Shown piece after piece: positions 13,591-26,330 of a stretch of 64,000 nt of DNA. The DNA is from Sycobia sp. Sy_11 (taxonomy: Eukaryota; Arthropoda; Insecta; Hymenoptera; Epichrysomallidae): assembly GCA_018907035.1 (NCBI GenBank), contig JACCIC010000003.1, forward strand, positions 2,332,001 through 2,396,000. Reading direction: 5' to 3'. Positions within the stretch are counted from its first letter, which is position 1. Each line of letters begins with the position of its first letter. The position numbers and the translations under genes are program-made. The notes under the pieces were generated by a model, which did not search any database, was not told the DNA's origin, and worked only from the letters and a program-made list of their open reading frames with translations.

Positions 13591-15299
13591 ATTGAGAAAG
13601 AGAGAAAGAGAGTCTTCAAACGAGAGCAAAAAATATTCAGGGAGGAAATATTGATGCTATTGCTTTTCAGCAAAAATCTAGGCATAAAATTATGCGGACG
13701 GCATAAATTCCTGCAGAAAATTCCTTCGCAAAAGATGAATAAAAAATTGAAATATCAAAGAATTTTATCCTAAGTAATAGATGCATAGGTTGATAAAATA
13801 TAATTGAGTCGATCTCTAGTCACGAAAGTTGCTGAAGTAAAATAATCAGCAATTTTGAGCATATCACATAGCTTGCTTTTCTTACATTTATTCTGTGGAC
13901 ACCAAGTACACAATAGGAAATCGTTTCATTGTACAAATACTCACTACGTATACTATTTTCAATGAATAATGAAATAAATCATAATTTTTTATACATGTAC
14001 CTACCTAAATGATCAAATTTGTCTACAAGAAATTAAATAAATCCAAACAGTTCCAATTTATTGATTTAATATTCCACAAATTTTTTATTTGAATTTAAAT
14101 ATATACGACACGAACAATTTTCCATTCAGATAAAAAAGCATGGAATATAATATCTATTACTTTTTCTTATATATAAATAAAGTTACAGACTTTTTCTAAT
14201 AATGTTAATATTGACTACATTGAAATAGACTAGAAGCTCAACTGTAACGTGACCAGGGTGCATCCCAACCATATCCGTTGTATTTTTATCTCGAAAATAT
14301 CTTTACCCTTCGTATAAAAATATCTTATAAAAATATTGATTAACGATATACCGTAATTTATTTTTACAAATAATCGATAAATAAATAATTTAAAGTTAAA
14401 TTCTTGAAATCAAACAGCTGGAAGTATTTAATATGAAAATTAATATTACAAAGGAATTTTAAATATTTAATCAATTTTTTCGTGCTTCAAAATAATTATA
14501 TTCTTTCATACATGGTTATAAATTATTATTGATTATTAATTTTTTATGATTAAAGATAATAAAAAATAATTGAGTATATTTTTCCATTAATCTTAACTGC
14601 TGATAAATTAAAGTGATTTTTCCACAAAGTATACATTATAAGAGCTTAAATAATTTCATAATTTTAAATTAAACCTCATGGCATTCATTTCATTGAGAGA
14701 TACAGAATTTTTTTGGAAATAAAACTTTTAATTTGACTCATAAAGGCGCTTGTACAAATATCATCAGATTACACTTTCAGAGTACATCACAAAATAAAAT
14801 AAATCAAGAAAGAAAAATATATTTTGCAAAAATCATAAGCAAATATTTAAACTATGAAAGCACTGTATGATTAAATTCTGAAATTTCTAACAGGAATTCT
14901 ATCTTTCGATCGCCAAATTTCATTTGTTAATTATTAAAAGTTAGTTTATGTTTTTTTAACAATAATTCAGTAAAAAGCTAAAAGCAGTTTTCGTATTGTT
15001 TGCGCGATGAAGATAAAAATTTCCTCAAATTAATCATTATGTTTAAGGAGTTCTAATCGAACATTGGTCGAACATTCGACATGTCAACCGGTGACATAAT
15101 TCGTATACCTTATTGTATATAAAATCAATTAACCGTAACCTGTATTCGATAAGACTGCTTTTAGAGCCTGCGAGTATCAGTGTGCTGAGCATTGCAATTT
15201 GAAATCACACTTTGAATAACAATTCGGGAAAAAGAGAAACAATGGGGAATTCAATAAATATTGACAGAAAAGTAGTTACATTCGCATTCGCATTCGTAG
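13591..15299. other. AT-rich non-coding DNA
   Basis: No exon, hairpin or microsatellite of note is seen. Confidence 0.6.
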
Positions 15300-16120
15300 G
15301 AAAAAAAAAAGAAGAGAAGAGGGCTAGGGATCGAAGGAAAAAAGGTTTAAGAGAATAGAGAGGAGACGCGAGGAGCAAAATAAAAAGCCAATGCAGGGTC
15401 GACGTTGGAGTTGCATGGCAAGAGAGTAGTCGCCAAAGAAACAGAAGCTAAGGGGGGATGGGAGGAGGGAGAGAAAAAAGAGCTCGCCGAGGTCGAGTAC
15501 GTGAAAGCAGTCGAGAAACCGAGGCAGCGGCCGTCCGCCGGGGTGGAAGGGAACAAGCATGCATCAGAGCCGTCGAGCACGTACCGCACCGGGGCTCCCG
15601 GGGCCCCTGCGAGATGTAACGTTATTCCCGATGAGAATGGCAATGCGTTCGACGACAGCTCGGTGCCGTTTTAGCTGTTGCTGACTCCCGCCGCCCACCC
15701 CCCCTGCACACGCCCCGCACGCCCCCCGCTGGCGCCCGCGCAGAGCGCCGTCCTCCTCGGTCGCTCACCGTGTCCCCCCTGCCCCTCTCTCGGTCGCTCG
15801 CGCGCGCGGAATTCCCAAGACACCGGCCCCGGCGCGTCGCCGCGCGCGCGAGACCGAAATACAGAGCGATAGGGAAAATTGCCGCATCGGTCGGGAGGGT
15901 CGGATCGGGCAGGACGGAGAGGCGATGATAACGCTGGAGGTAGGTGGCGGGGAGGGGGCGGGGGGGGGACGAACGGCGCCTTACGCCGATGCCCCGCTAG
16001 GATGCGGATGAACGCCGGGAGCTTTTATCGTTCGGGTAGGAGAGATGGGTGAACTGGCGCCCCGACGAGCCAATCAGATCCAAAGCGCAACGAGGGTACC
16101 GATTAGATTTCACGTATTTT
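15300..16120. other. CpG-rich block with a weak splice-donor candidate
   Basis: Very GC-rich DNA with C runs near 15690-15790 and a G run near 15960-15970. ATGATAACGCTGGAG followed by GTAGGT at 15940 could be a five-codon first coding exon, but support is only the ATG and the donor. Other frames are GC artefacts. Confidence 0.4.
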
Positions 16121-16978
16121 CGCAAAATTAAAAAACGAAAAAATTATAGTCGACTGTTGGATCGACTCTAAGAGACCTAATAATGAACGTGATATTCGCG
16201 TATTTGCCAGGAAGCAAAATTTACCGAATGCTTTGATGGGGCCGGTGGTTTATTCGTCAAAATTACAACTCTGGCAAAAATATATAAATTTTATACCGCA
16301 GCCGGCTGTTCCGGTGGTTAAGCCGTGTTCAAAGAGCGGTAATATAAATTGTTTGTAATAATCTTTAAAAATGGTGTAACAGTCGAAACAGATGTCGGAA
16401 CGTAAGATTTATATATTTCGTAAAGCACTCAAAACTATTCTTTATTTGTAAAATACTGCCGTATTAAAATATGTTTTACTAGGTAGACACAAAATCTTCG
16501 AATAATTTATGAGTTATAGATGTCGTTATTTTAAAGTGAAAGATATAAAAACATGATTTTAATTATATCATTATTTTATTAGAATTCTCGTTCAAATGCA
16601 ACGATCAATCAATTTATTATATTTATAAATTGAACGATCACTAATACAGTGTTGGAAATTCTTTTACTGCAACGCTCTAATCCATGCTTTTATTTTTTTG
16701 TTATTAAAAATTAGGTTTTCAAAATAGAATAGTAGTCTTATTTATGTTCCCTTCTAATCTACATAAATACCCAATGTATATTCTATATGAAGCTTTATAG
16801 ATATATATAAATCAATTTTAAGCCTAAAAGTCAAATTTTCGCTTAAAATTGAATGGTATATTTCAGCCTGAAGTCTACGTATAAAGGGCGCGAAAAAGTA
16901 TTTACGATCCTCATTGACGTTCTATATTTATAATATTCGATAGAAAAATTTATATGCAAGACGCGTAAATCCATATCT

Positions 16979-16979
<1 letters not shown>

Positions 16980-17037
<58 letters not shown>
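16980..17037. repeat. (TA)n microsatellite
   Basis: About 58 bp of nearly perfect TA repeat. Confidence 0.95.
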
Positions 17038-17039
<2 letters not shown>

Positions 17040-19485
17040 TGATGTAACGGGATGGAGGAAGAAGAATTTCCCCGATCGCTAAATTATGCCGCCGTTGTCG
17101 CGTGATCAGCCGCTCGTTCCATCCCCTTACTCGCGACGACGCGGTAGCAGGAAGAGCAAGGCGGGAGAAGGATTTATTGAAAAAAGAAAATTAAAAAGCC
17201 GGAACGGAAAAATGATCGGAGCGAGCATTCGAGCTTTTTTCTCTCTCTTTCTTCGCGCACGAAATTTTCGAAGAAGACGCGTCGAGGAGAACCGTATATG
17301 AAGCACAGCAGGAGTAGCAGCTTTGTCGCACACGTGAAATGCGATGCTTAATGGGACGAGAGTTCTCTATCCGCTTTTCCGGATTCTCTTCAGCCCTCCC
17401 ACCCTCTCTCTTCCTTCTCCCTATTTTTATGCCTCCCTCTTCAGCCTTCTTTATCTCCTTCTTTCACAATTTTCATCTCCCCCACGCTGCATCTTCCTGG
17501 GCTTTCTTATAATTTTATGTACTACACGCATCTCTCCGTTGGCTTTCCATCTTATAATAGTGGAATGTTTCATGAGAAAATCACCCATTTTTATGGTTAT
17601 ATCTTCTTTAAAGATTCATAAACCCTTTGTATGCGCTTAGCATTGTGAAACTCGGTACTGCTTCGAAGTGTACGTTATATAATCTGCTCTCCAAGAAAAT
17701 ATCACGGAAGATAATGATGCGGAAGTTTTATAATTAACTGTTGCATAAACATTTCTTCAGTTGACAAGGATAATTATGCTAAAATAGATCCTACGATAAA
17801 CGATTTATCGTGAATAAATATTATTTTCTGTTAACAATAGCGCTAACGCAATAGAATTTTTTTACTCATTCTTGAAAAAAAGCAACAGTGATATAATATT
17901 TTGATTTCAAACGTTCTAATATTATATTTCGAAATTCAAAAAATAAATAATGTTTCTTTGAAATATAAAATCATTTTCTGCTCGGCTGCAATAAAATAAA
18001 AAAATGTCGAATGTGCAAGGTGAGAAAGCTATTCGATGTAAATTTATTTTTTGTATTTGACGCGAGTAACAAAGGGTCCTAGTCTGCTGCGAAGTTTCAG
18101 TTAAATTAGCCGAGACGGATTTCTGGCAAAGTTTTCGCCCACCGTCCCCTCGTAAGCGTACTTTAGAAAGCCGTTATATAATCATGGCCAAAAGTCTTAG
18201 CAATTCCATGCATTTCGAAATGCGCTCCGGTCAGTGCCTATACCTAGAGGTATCAAAATTTAGTAACTGTCAAGTTATAAAGGCGTGAATAAAAAAAAAG
18301 AAAAAATTAATTGTGAGCACGTTTTAACTATTCGCCGCGTCGCTCGTAAAACAGCATAAAAGTCCACGTGATTAATTTACAAATTGGCACTGCCGATCGA
18401 TGATCCTTAGATTCTCCATTCCGTAATAAGATCGACGAGGACAATGTGTGGTCGGCAAAAGTAAAACAATACGGAGAATGGCATGGTCTTCGGGTAATTT
18501 ATATACAAACTCCGAAAGTTTCCGAATGGAAAGCCGCCTGAGTTTTAGTACAAGAGGTTTCGTAGTTTGACATTTTGGTACGAGCGAAGTTTACAGCAGC
18601 GCGTCGGCGGTGAAAATATTTCGTTACGATATCTAAAAAGTGCAGATTCGTGTATTTCAAAAGAATTATTATAGTTTCCATTATATTTAACAAGCTATTG
18701 TTATCTCTTACTCGGTACATTTTATTTTGATTTATTAGACTGTTTTATGTGAAAAGAATGGAAAAACACGAGGATAAAAGTATGCAAATCTAGGGATTCA
18801 GTATTAATCATAAAAAGACTTATATTATAAAAAAGTTAATTTTATTGCGTATATTTTGTAGGGAAGGTATTTTCTAATATTTATCCAGATGCGTTTATTT
18901 TTATTACTAAAGAATTTTCGCCAAAGTATGTAAATAATTAGAAATACGTCATAAATTGCCAAGGGAAAGAGCAAAGTTTTCTCTATAATGGAAAACTTGT
19001 AGGCGTAATTATATTTCGAAAGTGGCTCTCGCAGTAAAAATGCCGATGAGAAGGCGATATTTCCAGAAGTCCTTGCAGAGCAAATAAAAAAAAAAATTAT
19101 GAAACTTCTCTATCTCCACGAGCATCGCTGTTGATCGTAAAAACTTTTCTTTCGCTTCTAATTTGTCTTTCTTTTCTTTCCTCGCAATTCTCTTTCACTC
19201 TCGGTCAAATTTTCGTATGATATTTTTATGATATCTTCCATTTCTGCAAACACATTTCTATCATCCTGTTCCCTTTTTTCACGTTCTCGGTACATTATGT
19301 TGAACTTTCGCTATTGAGCACACATTTACATAGATCTATATTCTTCACTTTTCACATTACAGTTTACTAGTGACGGAAGTTTTTCTGATCAATATATTTT
19401 TTCTATTGCTTATTTATCAAATCTAATATATGCATAAGAATTCATAGTATTGCATTAATTCGTATATGAAAAAATCTTGACATTA

Positions 19486-19488
<3 letters not shown>

Positions 19489-19547
<59 letters not shown>
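19489..19547. repeat. (TA)n microsatellite
   Basis: About 59 bp of perfect TA repeat. Confidence 0.95.
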
Positions 19548-19549
<2 letters not shown>

Positions 19550-19815
19550 TATTCAACATGAATCAATAATTTTTCTTCCCAAAATCGACGTTCGATAATA
19601 ATTAATGGTAAAAGCGTGATTTCAAAACTAAAAAGTTTCAAAAGGTAGATTGAAAATCGTGTGAATGCCTTTTTAATAAGTAAAAAAAAAGGGCGACGAG
19701 TCTGGGCCTGCGTTGAATATCGTTTTTTATTATTAGGAATCAACGCTCCCAAGCACGTAAGCACGTTCTCAGAAAAAATGGATTTTCCATGATATTAAAC
19801 TGATCCTGCCTCTCG

Positions 19816-19818
<3 letters not shown>

Positions 19819-19864
<46 letters not shown>
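19819..19864. repeat. (CT)n microsatellite
   Basis: About 46 bp of CT repeat. Confidence 0.95.
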
Positions 19865-19868
<4 letters not shown>

Positions 19869-20150
19869 GTCACTTTTCTTTATTCATCTAGCGAATGGAA
19901 TTGCGCTGTCAGAGACACTAAATCTTAATTGAATAATATTAAAATTTTCTCATTTTTGATCATCTCTGCGTAAATATTCTTATTTATTTCTATTCAATTA
20001 TCACTTGATTTTCCAACTTTTTTCTCTGGCATAGTATGGCGGATTCAGCCCTCTCCATACCACGATTCTGAGTTGGCTCGTTTAATCCTTTCTCGTTTGC
20101 TCGATCTCTCGCGAACTTTTATTGCCTATATTCTGCAGTGGCATTCTTCT

Positions 20151-20171
20151 CTCGGTCTCTCTCTCTCTCTG

Positions 20172-20205
<34 letters not shown>

Positions 20206-20530
20206 CCTATCTCTCTACCTCTCTCCGTCTCACTCTATCCCCATCCCATTAAATTAACCCTTTGGTGCGTAACGCGTGTATACACATGCGCACACGTATA
20301 CACGTACGACTGCCGCTCTGAGAGAAGGATTAAATGCCGGTGCCAATTCGATCTTCACGCTTCCCGATTCGCTTTGTCTCATTATCGTGACGTATACGTG
20401 AGCTGTCGCGCGACAAGAGCGCGATCAGGGACGCATCAGCGATTCAATGGCATATGGAGTTTTGAACTGTCAACGACAGTTTATGTCGTGTTTCTATTGA
20501 GACAGACAGAGACGGACAAAGACAGGTTAA

Positions 20531-20570
<40 letters not shown>
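20151..20570. repeat. Opposed (CT)n and (GA)n tracts around a CpG-rich core
   Basis: (CT)n at 20151-20225 and (GA)n at 20535-20570 form an inverted pair. The core between them includes a small palindrome (arms CGTGTATAC and GTATACACG near 20275-20305) and TGACGTA near 20389. Confidence 0.85.
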
Positions 20571-20582
<12 letters not shown>

Positions 20583-20972
20583 GACAGAGAGGATGAGCAG
20601 ATGTGGCGGAGGGAGATAAATAAATTTTCTGGAAAATATTTTCATACTATCGATTGCGCAAACGCATAAATTTGTAAATTTTTTGTAAATTTTAATACCT
20701 CTTCATTCTTGGACATACGTATATGTGGCACAAAAGTTGCAAGTAAGATCGGTGTCAGTGTCATATCGCTTAAACAGTGGCCGACAAAGACGGCGGCCCT
20801 TTGCCTTTCCGCAATCTGAGAAAGCGGTCCTGAAATCCCAGTGCACCTACACCCTCGATCCACTGTTTGGCCCCGAGTACACGCGTCCCTCTGTTGGCTA
20901 ACCGAATTTCACGCAGTGCTTCACCCCCCCCCCCCACACACACGACGCCCTCTTCGTAGAGAACCTTGCGAG

Positions 20973-21304
20973 TCAGTCAGCGCGCGAGAACGCGTACATT
21001 TAATTGGACGGATAGCGGCGGGGATATACGGGAAGGGGGGAGGGCGAAGCAAAACGCACAGAACGCAAGTTATGCACACCTGTTTAAATACGATTTTCAC
21101 GCGTCCGCGGAGACGAGCCAGCGACCGACCGTGTCGTGTGCGTCAGCTGTTCAAACGACCGCGAGAGCTCCCGCGCATCGGTGTACGAATATCAAAAGCA
21201 GCAGTCGCGCTGTAGTGCCAGCCTTCCCTCCGCCCGCTCACCCACCTCCACTCACTCTCTTCCTCTCTGTCTCTCTCCCATTCGACCCCGTCGCTTCCGC
21301 AAAG
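20973..21304 (+). promoter_or_regulatory. Possible promoter and non-coding 5' exon (TCAGT initiator to GTGAGC donor)
   Basis: TCAGTCAG at 20973-20980 contains the arthropod initiator core TCAGT. The CpG-rich sequence that follows ends in CGCAAAG followed by GTGAGC at 21305, a strong donor. No downstream promoter element at the exact spacing was seen. No coding frame is credible. Confidence 0.25.
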
Positions 21305-21439
21305 GTGAGCTTTCGTCGAGCTAACGTTCGCTTATGGGTAAACAGAATCGAGCTGGTACAACCCCCGACCTCCCTGCAGACGGGTAAGCGGATTATTTTC
21401 GATAGCGAGAGCGCTTGTTCGGCGACAAAAAATGTTTAA

Positions 21440-22040
21440 AGGTGGGAAGGGGAAGGGATTGCTACTACAATGCCCTCGGTTAACGAGATCGGTACTTCTG
21501 GACTATTTTTATATTTTTTAATTCTTATATAACGACCGTTTGGTTACGTAGGGAAAAAATTTTGGTGAAAATCTATAGAAGGGGGGGGGATTCTGGCGGG
21601 TACTGGTCAATATTCGGTCGAACAAGCATCAATCGCAAAAAGCCCCGTTCGCGTCTACACTGGAGAGCTAGAAATTCCAATGGTATTTGTTCAATTTTTC
21701 GATTTTTTTCTACCCGTTTTTTTGTGAATTAGAAAATGAGTTGGAGAACGGAATACATTTTTTTACGTTAAAAACGAAGAAATATCATTCATATAATCTA
21801 ATAGCAAAATCATTCAAAAGCTAAAATTCTGCATTATTTCCAACTCTTATTCAACTTAACTTGACTACAATAAAATCCTTCTGAATATTATTCAAAATGA
21901 ATAGTTTATGATCGAAAAAAGGAAACGAACAAAAAAGATATTGGCAATCTTCAATAATCATCCACTACGTTAAAATCCACATAATTACTCGCAGCAGATC
22001 ATAAAGTTGCCGTAAAACAGTCAAGCCGATCTAGTAAAAG
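21440..22040. other. AT-rich non-coding gap between CpG-rich blocks
   Basis: A short G run lies near 21582-21590. Otherwise nothing is recognised. Confidence 0.5.
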
Positions 22041-22493
22041 CTTTCGATCAGCAACGAATTACCCCATCGCCTCTCGTCGGATTTGAAACGCCCGCTTCCT
22101 CCCCCAGCCCACCCCCCCTTCGATCAAAGCCCGATAGAGCGCGCGCGAGAGCTACGCACCCGGTGGAACAGCGGCCGGCGGCGGTGCCCCGGCAAATTCT
22201 TCGCCACCTCCGCTCCGCCCGGCCCCGCGCCGCAGATGGCCGGGAGGCTTTATCGCCGGGGCGAAATCTATTCCATCCATACGCGCGTAATAACGACCTC
22301 TCGCGCGGCCGCGGTCGGTACCCACCCTCCCCGCGCCAGACGCATATTGCCGCGCTTTGGGCAACAAAGTGAGCCACTGCCGCCGCGCCGGGCGGCGCGC
22401 TACCGGTTAAAGTGCCCGTGAGCGCTGCGCTCGTGGCGAGCTCGGTCTTGCGTGCGCTTCCTCCCGTCGAGTGGACGTATGTGTATATTTATA

Positions 22494-22545
<52 letters not shown>

Positions 22546-23650
22546 GGAGAATGCGAGCACGCATCCACGCATCGCCGGATCGTCGCATACTGCTGCCAAG
22601 CGCGAGGCCGACCGCCGCGCTCGAGTTGCGCCCCGGCGTTATACAATTCGACTCTGCGATGGGGGCGGGGCGGGCACGGTCAGGCGTCCGCGCGCGCGGT
22701 TTTGTCATTCTAATAGAGGGCCGATGCATCAATTACAGAAACAACAAGCCGCTCGCGCGTAGCTCGACCCCCCCCCCTCCCCCGTCGCGCACTCGCCGAC
22801 CCCGACCCCCTCGGCGATCGCCCGTGATTATGCCGTGCGATAAATTGGCCTTTCGCTGCGCCGCGCGCACGAGCGGCAGGCCCTATCGCCGACGTTGCCC
22901 GAGCGAGGCAGGAGAGGGAAATAGATAAATGTACGGCTGAGGGCGAGCGACAAGGATACGGGTGGAGGCCTGGCGGCCGCTGAAAATCAGAGGTGGATGG
23001 TGGAGATGTAAAAAGCCCGTCGACGCGGTGGGCCTCGTCGTTCGCGGTTCCGTGGATTTTTAATCGGCGGGCCGCTCCGAGCGATCGCCGAAAGAAACGG
23101 CGGGACTCGCCAGTACGACTGTCGAAGCGTTCTGCGACTCGTCGAGAGTGGCCGGCAACCGCGAATGGGAGCGCGGCCGTCTCGTCGTTCGGGTGGCCCG
23201 TTTCCATGGTCTGCGCAAGGTATTTCACCGAGAGGAGAATAACAATTCGGACGCGTTCTCTTGTCCTCTCCACCCTCACGCTCCCCCCTGCACCCCTGCC
23301 ATCCACCGCCACGAGCTTTACGGTCGGCTTTAACGAACGGTATAACTTCACCTTCAACGTCTAGTTTAATATTCAAATTAACGAATTACGTCATATTCGG
23401 CGCGCATTAAGCGTGTTAATTAGAGTAACGGATTCCTATTTGGCGGAGCGGGGGTGGATGTGGCAGGAGGGCGGGGTGAGGGCAGGAGGAGCGTTTATAA
23501 TGACGGACGAGAATTTACGATTGCTAAAATGTTGGAAAGGGGAGGGGGAAAACATTTTTGTTCCATTAGCATTTTCGACGAACTCGCGTGGCGGGATCAT
23601 TATTATTAAATTCCCGAGATCCGAGAGCGTGAAATTAAGCTGAAAGCAGT
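22041..23650. other. Longest CpG-rich block, with embedded (TA)n
   Basis: About 1.6 kb of very GC-rich DNA with a perfect (TA)n tract at 22489-22542 inside it. Frames of up to 215 codons occur on both strands but overlap one another, are rich in R, G, A and P, and match no family I know. The block behaves like a CpG island or enhancer rather than a coding exon. Confidence 0.5.
22489..22542. repeat. (TA)n microsatellite inside CpG-rich DNA
   Basis: About 54 bp of TA repeat with sharp composition change on both sides. Confidence 0.95.
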
Positions 23651-24075
23651 GCCCCCGAAATTATATTAAGCTTAAAATTCATATTTGCGCGCGGCGTATT
23701 AAAAAGGCGAGTTTGGGTGGGTGGGGGAGAGGGCGTAATTTAAAAAGGAACGATAAAAACGAAGTTATTAGAATTTATAAGTTTCTCCGGCTGGCGTTGG
23801 ACAAAAAAAAATGAAGTGTAAATGAAAGAGCAGAGAGAATGAAAGGAATAAATGCAGCGAAATGGCGGGATCCGCGTTTGAATTTTTTACTCGACCCGGC
23901 CTTTGTCAGAAGTCAATTTCGTGTATTTCTTTTACGACAAGAAAAATAACTGTATGGATGGTAAAAAAAAGGATACATCGAGTGTTCGCAAAGATGCTTA
24001 TAAAAAGCGCTGCTTACTATTTTATCACGGTAGTATCTTATTTTCATCTGACTGTCTCTTACTCTTTCTAACTCC

Positions 24076-24079
<4 letters not shown>

Positions 24080-24131
<52 letters not shown>
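24080..24131. repeat. (CT)n microsatellite
   Basis: About 52 bp of CT repeat. Confidence 0.95.
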
Positions 24132-24133
<2 letters not shown>

Positions 24134-24262
24134 CGCTCTATCTCTCTTTAAAAATTATTCCGCCTCGGTAGGGAGGGCGGAAATATAAAAAGTGAACTGA
24201 CAAATTATGCATATAATCTAATATTGAGTGAGTGGAAAGATGCCGGGCGGGTCGCAGATTAA

Positions 24263-24272
24263 GCGCATGCGC
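24263..24272. promoter_or_regulatory. NRF-1/Ewg-like palindrome
   Basis: GCGCATGCGC sits inside a short GC-rich patch (about 24241-24292) just right of a (CT)n tract. It is the same core as the site before TFIIE-beta. No gene start is visible nearby, so it may mark an unannotated promoter or be a chance CpG palindrome. Confidence 0.3.
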
Positions 24273-24299
24273 GCTCGGGCGCGGGGGCATCGGCTAGAT

Positions 24300-24968
24300 T
24301 GGATTATGCAGCTGCAAATTGGAATATCAGAAAGAACGATAGTGCGGTGTATATGCTTGTCGAGATGGAAGGGGGTAGGCAAAGGTTAGTTAATCAAAAT
24401 TAATGAGTTGGTAATATAATCGATATTCTAGAGTTAATGAAGGCCGTGTAAACAGATACAGATATTAATCCCACGAATGCTGTTATCATTAAGTCGTAAT
24501 AGCAGTATTTTACATAATTCTAAATTTGATATTAAATATTTTATTAGTTACATAAGTATATTGGACTCTTTTTTCAGAATGTAGTAAACAAAAAATGAAA
24601 ATGAACAATAGTTTGCAATATTTTATCGAACTTACATTTAACGAATTGGATATTAAAAACTGAGCCGATTTGAACTTTTATCAGAATCACACGCTGTCCA
24701 GAATTAGTCGTTCGTTTTCTGAAATGAAACGTGTCCGTGGAAATTTGCGTATACTTTCCACGCCAATTGAACGTGTAGGCAACCGCATTATACTAAGAAG
24801 CGCTCGCCGTAAAGCCGCAAACCAAGTCGAATCCCAGGGACGCCTCAAATTCGTCGAATAATTCACCGTCGGCCGACACGCATTCTCGTTCCTCGGCTAG
24901 CCAAATCAACACACACGGTAGACTGACTTTGCACCTACGTACTTCCCACACTATGTGACACTCTCACT

Positions 24969-25021
<53 letters not shown>

Positions 25022-25580
25022 GAAACAATAGATATACAGGCTAAATTATTCGTTAATTTAAATACTTATTCGGTCATGCTTGCCATTCGTCATTGACCAA
25101 ACATACATTATAACGCTCGCGTTCGTATGCTCGAACAAAACTCAGTAAAGCCAGACTGCATCTTTTCGATTCACAAAGGCGTATATGGACATATCTGAAA
25201 CAAGGTTTTTTTGTCCTCTGTCGAACGACAAGGCCTCTACAAAACTTAGTGTACTGTGCTGAAACACCCATTTGCTTACACGTCGCTCCTGACACGCATG
25301 CATTGAGAACAAACATTAAGACATGGACTTGTTAATGTAAATAAAACTGGATCGTCATTGTATGGCCTCGTTCTACGATAACTGAAATATGTCATGGCTT
25401 TTTTATGTTAGTACACATACATAAATCAGATAATATGCATCAAGTTTAGTGAAATAAAAAATCGGATAGAGTGCAATAAACTTATAAATAAGATTATAAA
25501 GATTATTTTTGATTATTCGACTATATATATAATCATTTTAAAAATTAACGAAATACCTGAGTGATCTAGGACATCAGTAA
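24300..25580. other. AT-rich non-coding DNA with a (TA)n tract
   Basis: (TA)n lies at 24972-25018. An 80-codon minus-strand frame at 25074-25316 is of normal complexity but has no recognisable homology and no splice context. It is left uncalled. Confidence 0.5.
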
Positions 25581-25586
25581 TGGATG

Positions 25587-26330
25587 ATGAAAGAAATAAA
25601 AATTATCAAGAACTATCGTCGAATTACTATCAGGGAGGTTTCTGAGGATGTCGATCTATTCTCGGTAATATTTACGGATGCTTTACAGAAGATATCGTTC
25701 CCGAAAATGCTGAATTCAAAGGCAATATCTGCATAAAATAGAAAACGAACCTACATTGTTTTACAGAATCATAACAGATGATAAACTATAGAATTATGGA
25801 TAAACCGTTGGTCAAAAAGCTCGATCATTCACCGAGAGACGTTCCGCGTTACTGAAAACAAAAATGATTCCATCACACATGTAAGCCTTTTTTTATTATA
25901 TTTTTCTATTTCAACGGACACAGTGCATTATGAATGCTTACCTCAAAATGGAATGGTCAATAACAAGGCCTTTCGTGGTTTGCGAAAAATCATTGAAAAA
26001 AAAAACACCAATTCTAGATCAGTTTGGCTGGTTTTTTATTCCAACGGATGACGATAATGCGCCCGCTCATTCATTCCTTAACGCTTGTTCAGAAAATTGG
26101 CTAAATGCAACACCATATTAACTCCAAAACCAACGTATTCATTCAGCATGGATCCCTATGGCTTTTTCCTATTTCCGAAGCTAAGAAATATATGAAAGGA
26201 AAACGTTTTGACACTTTTCAGATAAAAACCAATACGCAGAAGCAATTGAATTTTGAAGTGCAATAAAAAGTGATAAGAGTCCTGGTTTGAATTGATTTTG
26301 TACATTTTCATATTAATACTTTATCAGAAA
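25587..26330 (+). mobile_element. Decayed mariner transposase relic
   Basis: Translation in shifting frames follows the order of a mariner (Tc1/mariner superfamily) transposase. First comes KNYRRITIREVSEDV and IFTDALQKI near 25605-25700, then HYECLPQNGMVNN-like sequence near 25925, then DDDNAPAH near 26047-26071, then FLFPKL and MKGKRFDTF near 26165-26220. Several stops and frameshifts break it, and the catalytic core and C-terminus are incomplete, so it cannot encode an active enzyme. The element would have moved by cut and paste. I could not place terminal inverted repeats or a TA duplication, so the ends given are those of recognisable coding sequence. Confidence 0.8.

Larger units (their letters stand above)
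16121..19800. other. Mostly AT-rich non-coding DNA with two long (TA)n tracts
   Basis: (TA)n lies at 16980-17037 and 19489-19547. A short GC-richer patch is at about 17040-17360. No exon recognised. Confidence 0.6.

Noticed and set aside
22710..23376. Minus-strand frames of 129 and 215 codons
   Set aside because: They lie in stop-poor CpG-rich DNA, overlap similar frames on the other strand, are rich in R, G, A and S, and match no known family.
25074..25316. 80-codon minus-strand frame with several cysteines
   Set aside because: Normal complexity, but no recognisable family, no signal peptide and no splice support. It could be an old repeat fragment.
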